A DNA stretch of 64,000 nucleotides from Pseudorhodoferax sp. Leaf265. Lineage in GTDB: Bacteria > Pseudomonadota > Gammaproteobacteria > Burkholderiales > Burkholderiaceae_C. Both the position numbers and the translations under genes were made by a program. The stretch is taken from positions 16,146-80,145 of the forward strand of contig NZ_LMMT01000017.1 in NCBI RefSeq assembly GCF_001422365.1, written 5' to 3'. The notes under the pieces were generated by a model. It saw only the letters and a program-made list of their open reading frames with translations. It was not told the origin of the DNA and made no database searches. Of the stretch, positions 63,119-64,000 are shown in pieces (position 1 is the first letter of the stretch; the number at the start of each line of letters is the position of its first letter).

Positions 63119-63868
63119 ATGGCAGATGGCAGGGGTGCGGTCGACCGCGTGATCGACATCTTCGAGGTATTTCGGCAGGGCCAGCGGCCGCTGTCGCTGA
63201 CCGAGTTGGCGGCAGCCGCACGCATGCCCAAGAGCAGTTGCCACGCCATCGTCGGCACGCTGATCGCGCGCGGATATCTCTACTCGTTGGAGCGTCCGCG
63301 CGCGCTGTACCCGACGCAGCGCCTGCTGGACGTGGCGCACGACATCGTGGCCGGTGACCCGTTCCTCGAACACGTGCTGCCCCGACTGGAGGAATTGCGA
63401 GACGCTTCGACAGAAACGGTGATTCTCGGCAAACGCCAAGGTGAACGCGTGGTGTACCTGCAGGTGCTCGAGGGGCTGCACCCTATCCGCTATTCGGCCA
63501 GCCCGGGCGACCTCAAGCCGCTGCATTCCAGTGCGATCGGCAAGGCCCTGCTGGGCGCACAAAAGGAAGCGGACCTGCGCAGGTGGGCTGCAGACCAGAG
63601 CCTGCCGCGCGTGACGCCCGCGACGATCTGCGATCCGGACCGCCTCGTGGCCGACGTGCTGCAAAGCCGGCAGGCCGGCTTCTTTCAGACGCGTGGCGAA
63701 AACGTCCAGGATGTATGGGCCATTGCCGCCTTCTTCACCGCCGGCCGCGAAACCCTTGCCATCGGTCTGGCAGGTCCCAAACACCGCATGCAGGCCAGTG
63801 TGCTGGCCTGCGCTCAGCAATTGGTCACCACCTGCAGCCTGGTCGCACGCCAATTCAGGAATCTCTGA
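63119..63868 (+). CDS. IclR-family transcriptional regulator
   Basis: A 249-residue regulator. The winged helix has LSLTELAAAARMPKSSCHAI; the effector domain has VVYLQVLEGLHPIRYSASPG and LHSSAIGKALLGA. IclR proteins usually sense aromatic or short-chain acids. It lies 54 bases after the dioxygenase on the same strand. The start is ATG 63119 (MADGRGAVDRVIDIFEVF). Confidence 0.92.
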   Translation: MADGRGAVDRVIDIFEVFRQGQRPLSLTELAAAARMPKSSCHAIVGTLIARGYLYSLERPRALYPTQRLLDVAHDIVAGDPFLEHVLPRLEELRDASTETVILGKRQGERVVYLQVLEGLHPIRYSASPGDLKPLHSSAIGKALLGAQKEADLRRWAADQSLPRVTPATICDPDRLVADVLQSRQAGFFQTRGENVQDVWAIAAFFTAGRETLAIGLAGPKHRMQASVLACAQQLVTTCSLVARQFRNL

Positions 63869-63895
63869 ATACGCAGCGAATCGTCGGCACAAATA

Positions 63896-63930
63896 AAAAC
63901 GCCCCAACCTTTTGGAGGTTGGGGCGTTTT
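63896..63930 (-). terminator. Rho-independent terminator of the rRNA operon
   Basis: A perfect 15-base-pair stem (63896-63910 with 63916-63930; core CGCCCCAACC / GGTTGGGGCG) with a 5-base loop is followed on the minus strand by TTTTTATTTG. It lies just beyond the 5S 3' end and should stop rRNA transcription. The T-run on the plus side is short, but it may also serve the iclR transcript. Confidence 0.88.
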
Positions 63931-63939
63931 CGGCTGTAG

Positions 63940-64000
63940 GAGCCTGACGATGACCTACTTTCACACGGGAACCCGCACTATCATCGGCGCAAAGTCGTTT
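63940..64000 (-). rRNA. rrf: 5S ribosomal RNA, 3' end only
   Basis: Read on the minus strand, the last bases run AAACGACTTTGCGCCGATGA then GTGCGGGTTCCCGTGTGAAA and GTAGGTCATCGTCAGGCTCC, the 3' part of a betaproteobacterial 5S rRNA. The 5' part lies beyond the window. A full rRNA operon is expected to the right, transcribed leftwards, ending at the adjacent terminator. Confidence 0.93.

Noticed and set aside
1..64000. CRISPR arrays, tRNA genes or prophage modules
   Set aside because: No regularly spaced direct repeats, tRNA-like cloverleaf sequence or phage structural genes were noticed on either strand; a tRNA scan was not possible without tools.

Overview
The window is high-GC, gene-dense DNA of a betaproteobacterium, most likely Burkholderiales and close to Comamonadaceae. 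Supporting signs are four tripartite-tricarboxylate (Bug/TctC-type) binding proteins without their membrane subunits, the block yqgE-ruvX-pyrR-pyrB-pyrC'-plsC, a Chp-type pilus chemosensory cluster, the ubiH-like/dsbC/M61 run, and the sequence of the 5S rRNA at the right edge. Genus cannot be settled from the sequence alone.

Layout. 1-6041: end of a type IV pilus (Chp) chemosensory operon: PilG-like regulator, CheW-like PilI, a PilJ reduced to its cytoplasmic signalling tip, and the hybrid kinase ChpA. 6192-12583: PRC-barrel protein, photolyase, then a tightly overlapping block yqgE-ruvX-pyrR-pyrB-pyrC'-plsC, in which the dihydroorotase homologue lacks its metal-binding histidines. 12584-15343: the only clearly accessory stretch, lower in GC. 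It holds a lone 340-residue protein with a possible PD-(D/E)XK nuclease core, the 5' scar of an IS110-like element, a small Cys-rich ORF and a dead phd/vapC-like toxin-antitoxin pair. 15402-21290: iron acquisition, with divergent ABC ATPase and permease genes, infA, a HIT protein and a Fur-box-controlled TonB-dependent receptor.

21295-31011: LysR regulator and a divergent beta-oxidation operon resembling the pimeloyl-CoA (pim) pathway, with a CoA-transferase and a Bug receptor at its end. 31027-33121: small proteins, a DUF72 protein and a 3-methyladenine DNA glycosylase. 33207-37279: an acid-sugar or hydroxyacid cassette (Bug receptor, 2-hydroxyacid dehydrogenase, enolase-superfamily enzyme, divergent GntR regulator). 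37318-44503: a haem-oxygenase-like diiron enzyme, a nucleoside deaminase, then LysR, Bug receptor, quinone oxidoreductase, CoA-transferase and a small cytochrome c. 44535-47756: VWA lipoprotein divergent from an ECF sigma factor and its membrane partner.

47782-53896: alcohol and aldehyde dehydrogenases, ychF, and carbon-starvation transporter cstA with its small companion. 54005-58945: a Cache-domain two-component system, MOSC protein, UbiH-type hydroxylase and a DsbC that looks like a lipoprotein. 58985-64000: M61 peptidase, a fourth Bug receptor, a TauD-type dioxygenase, an IclR regulator, and the 3' end of a 5S rRNA gene with its terminator on the minus strand. No CRISPR array, tRNA gene, intact transposon or prophage was seen.
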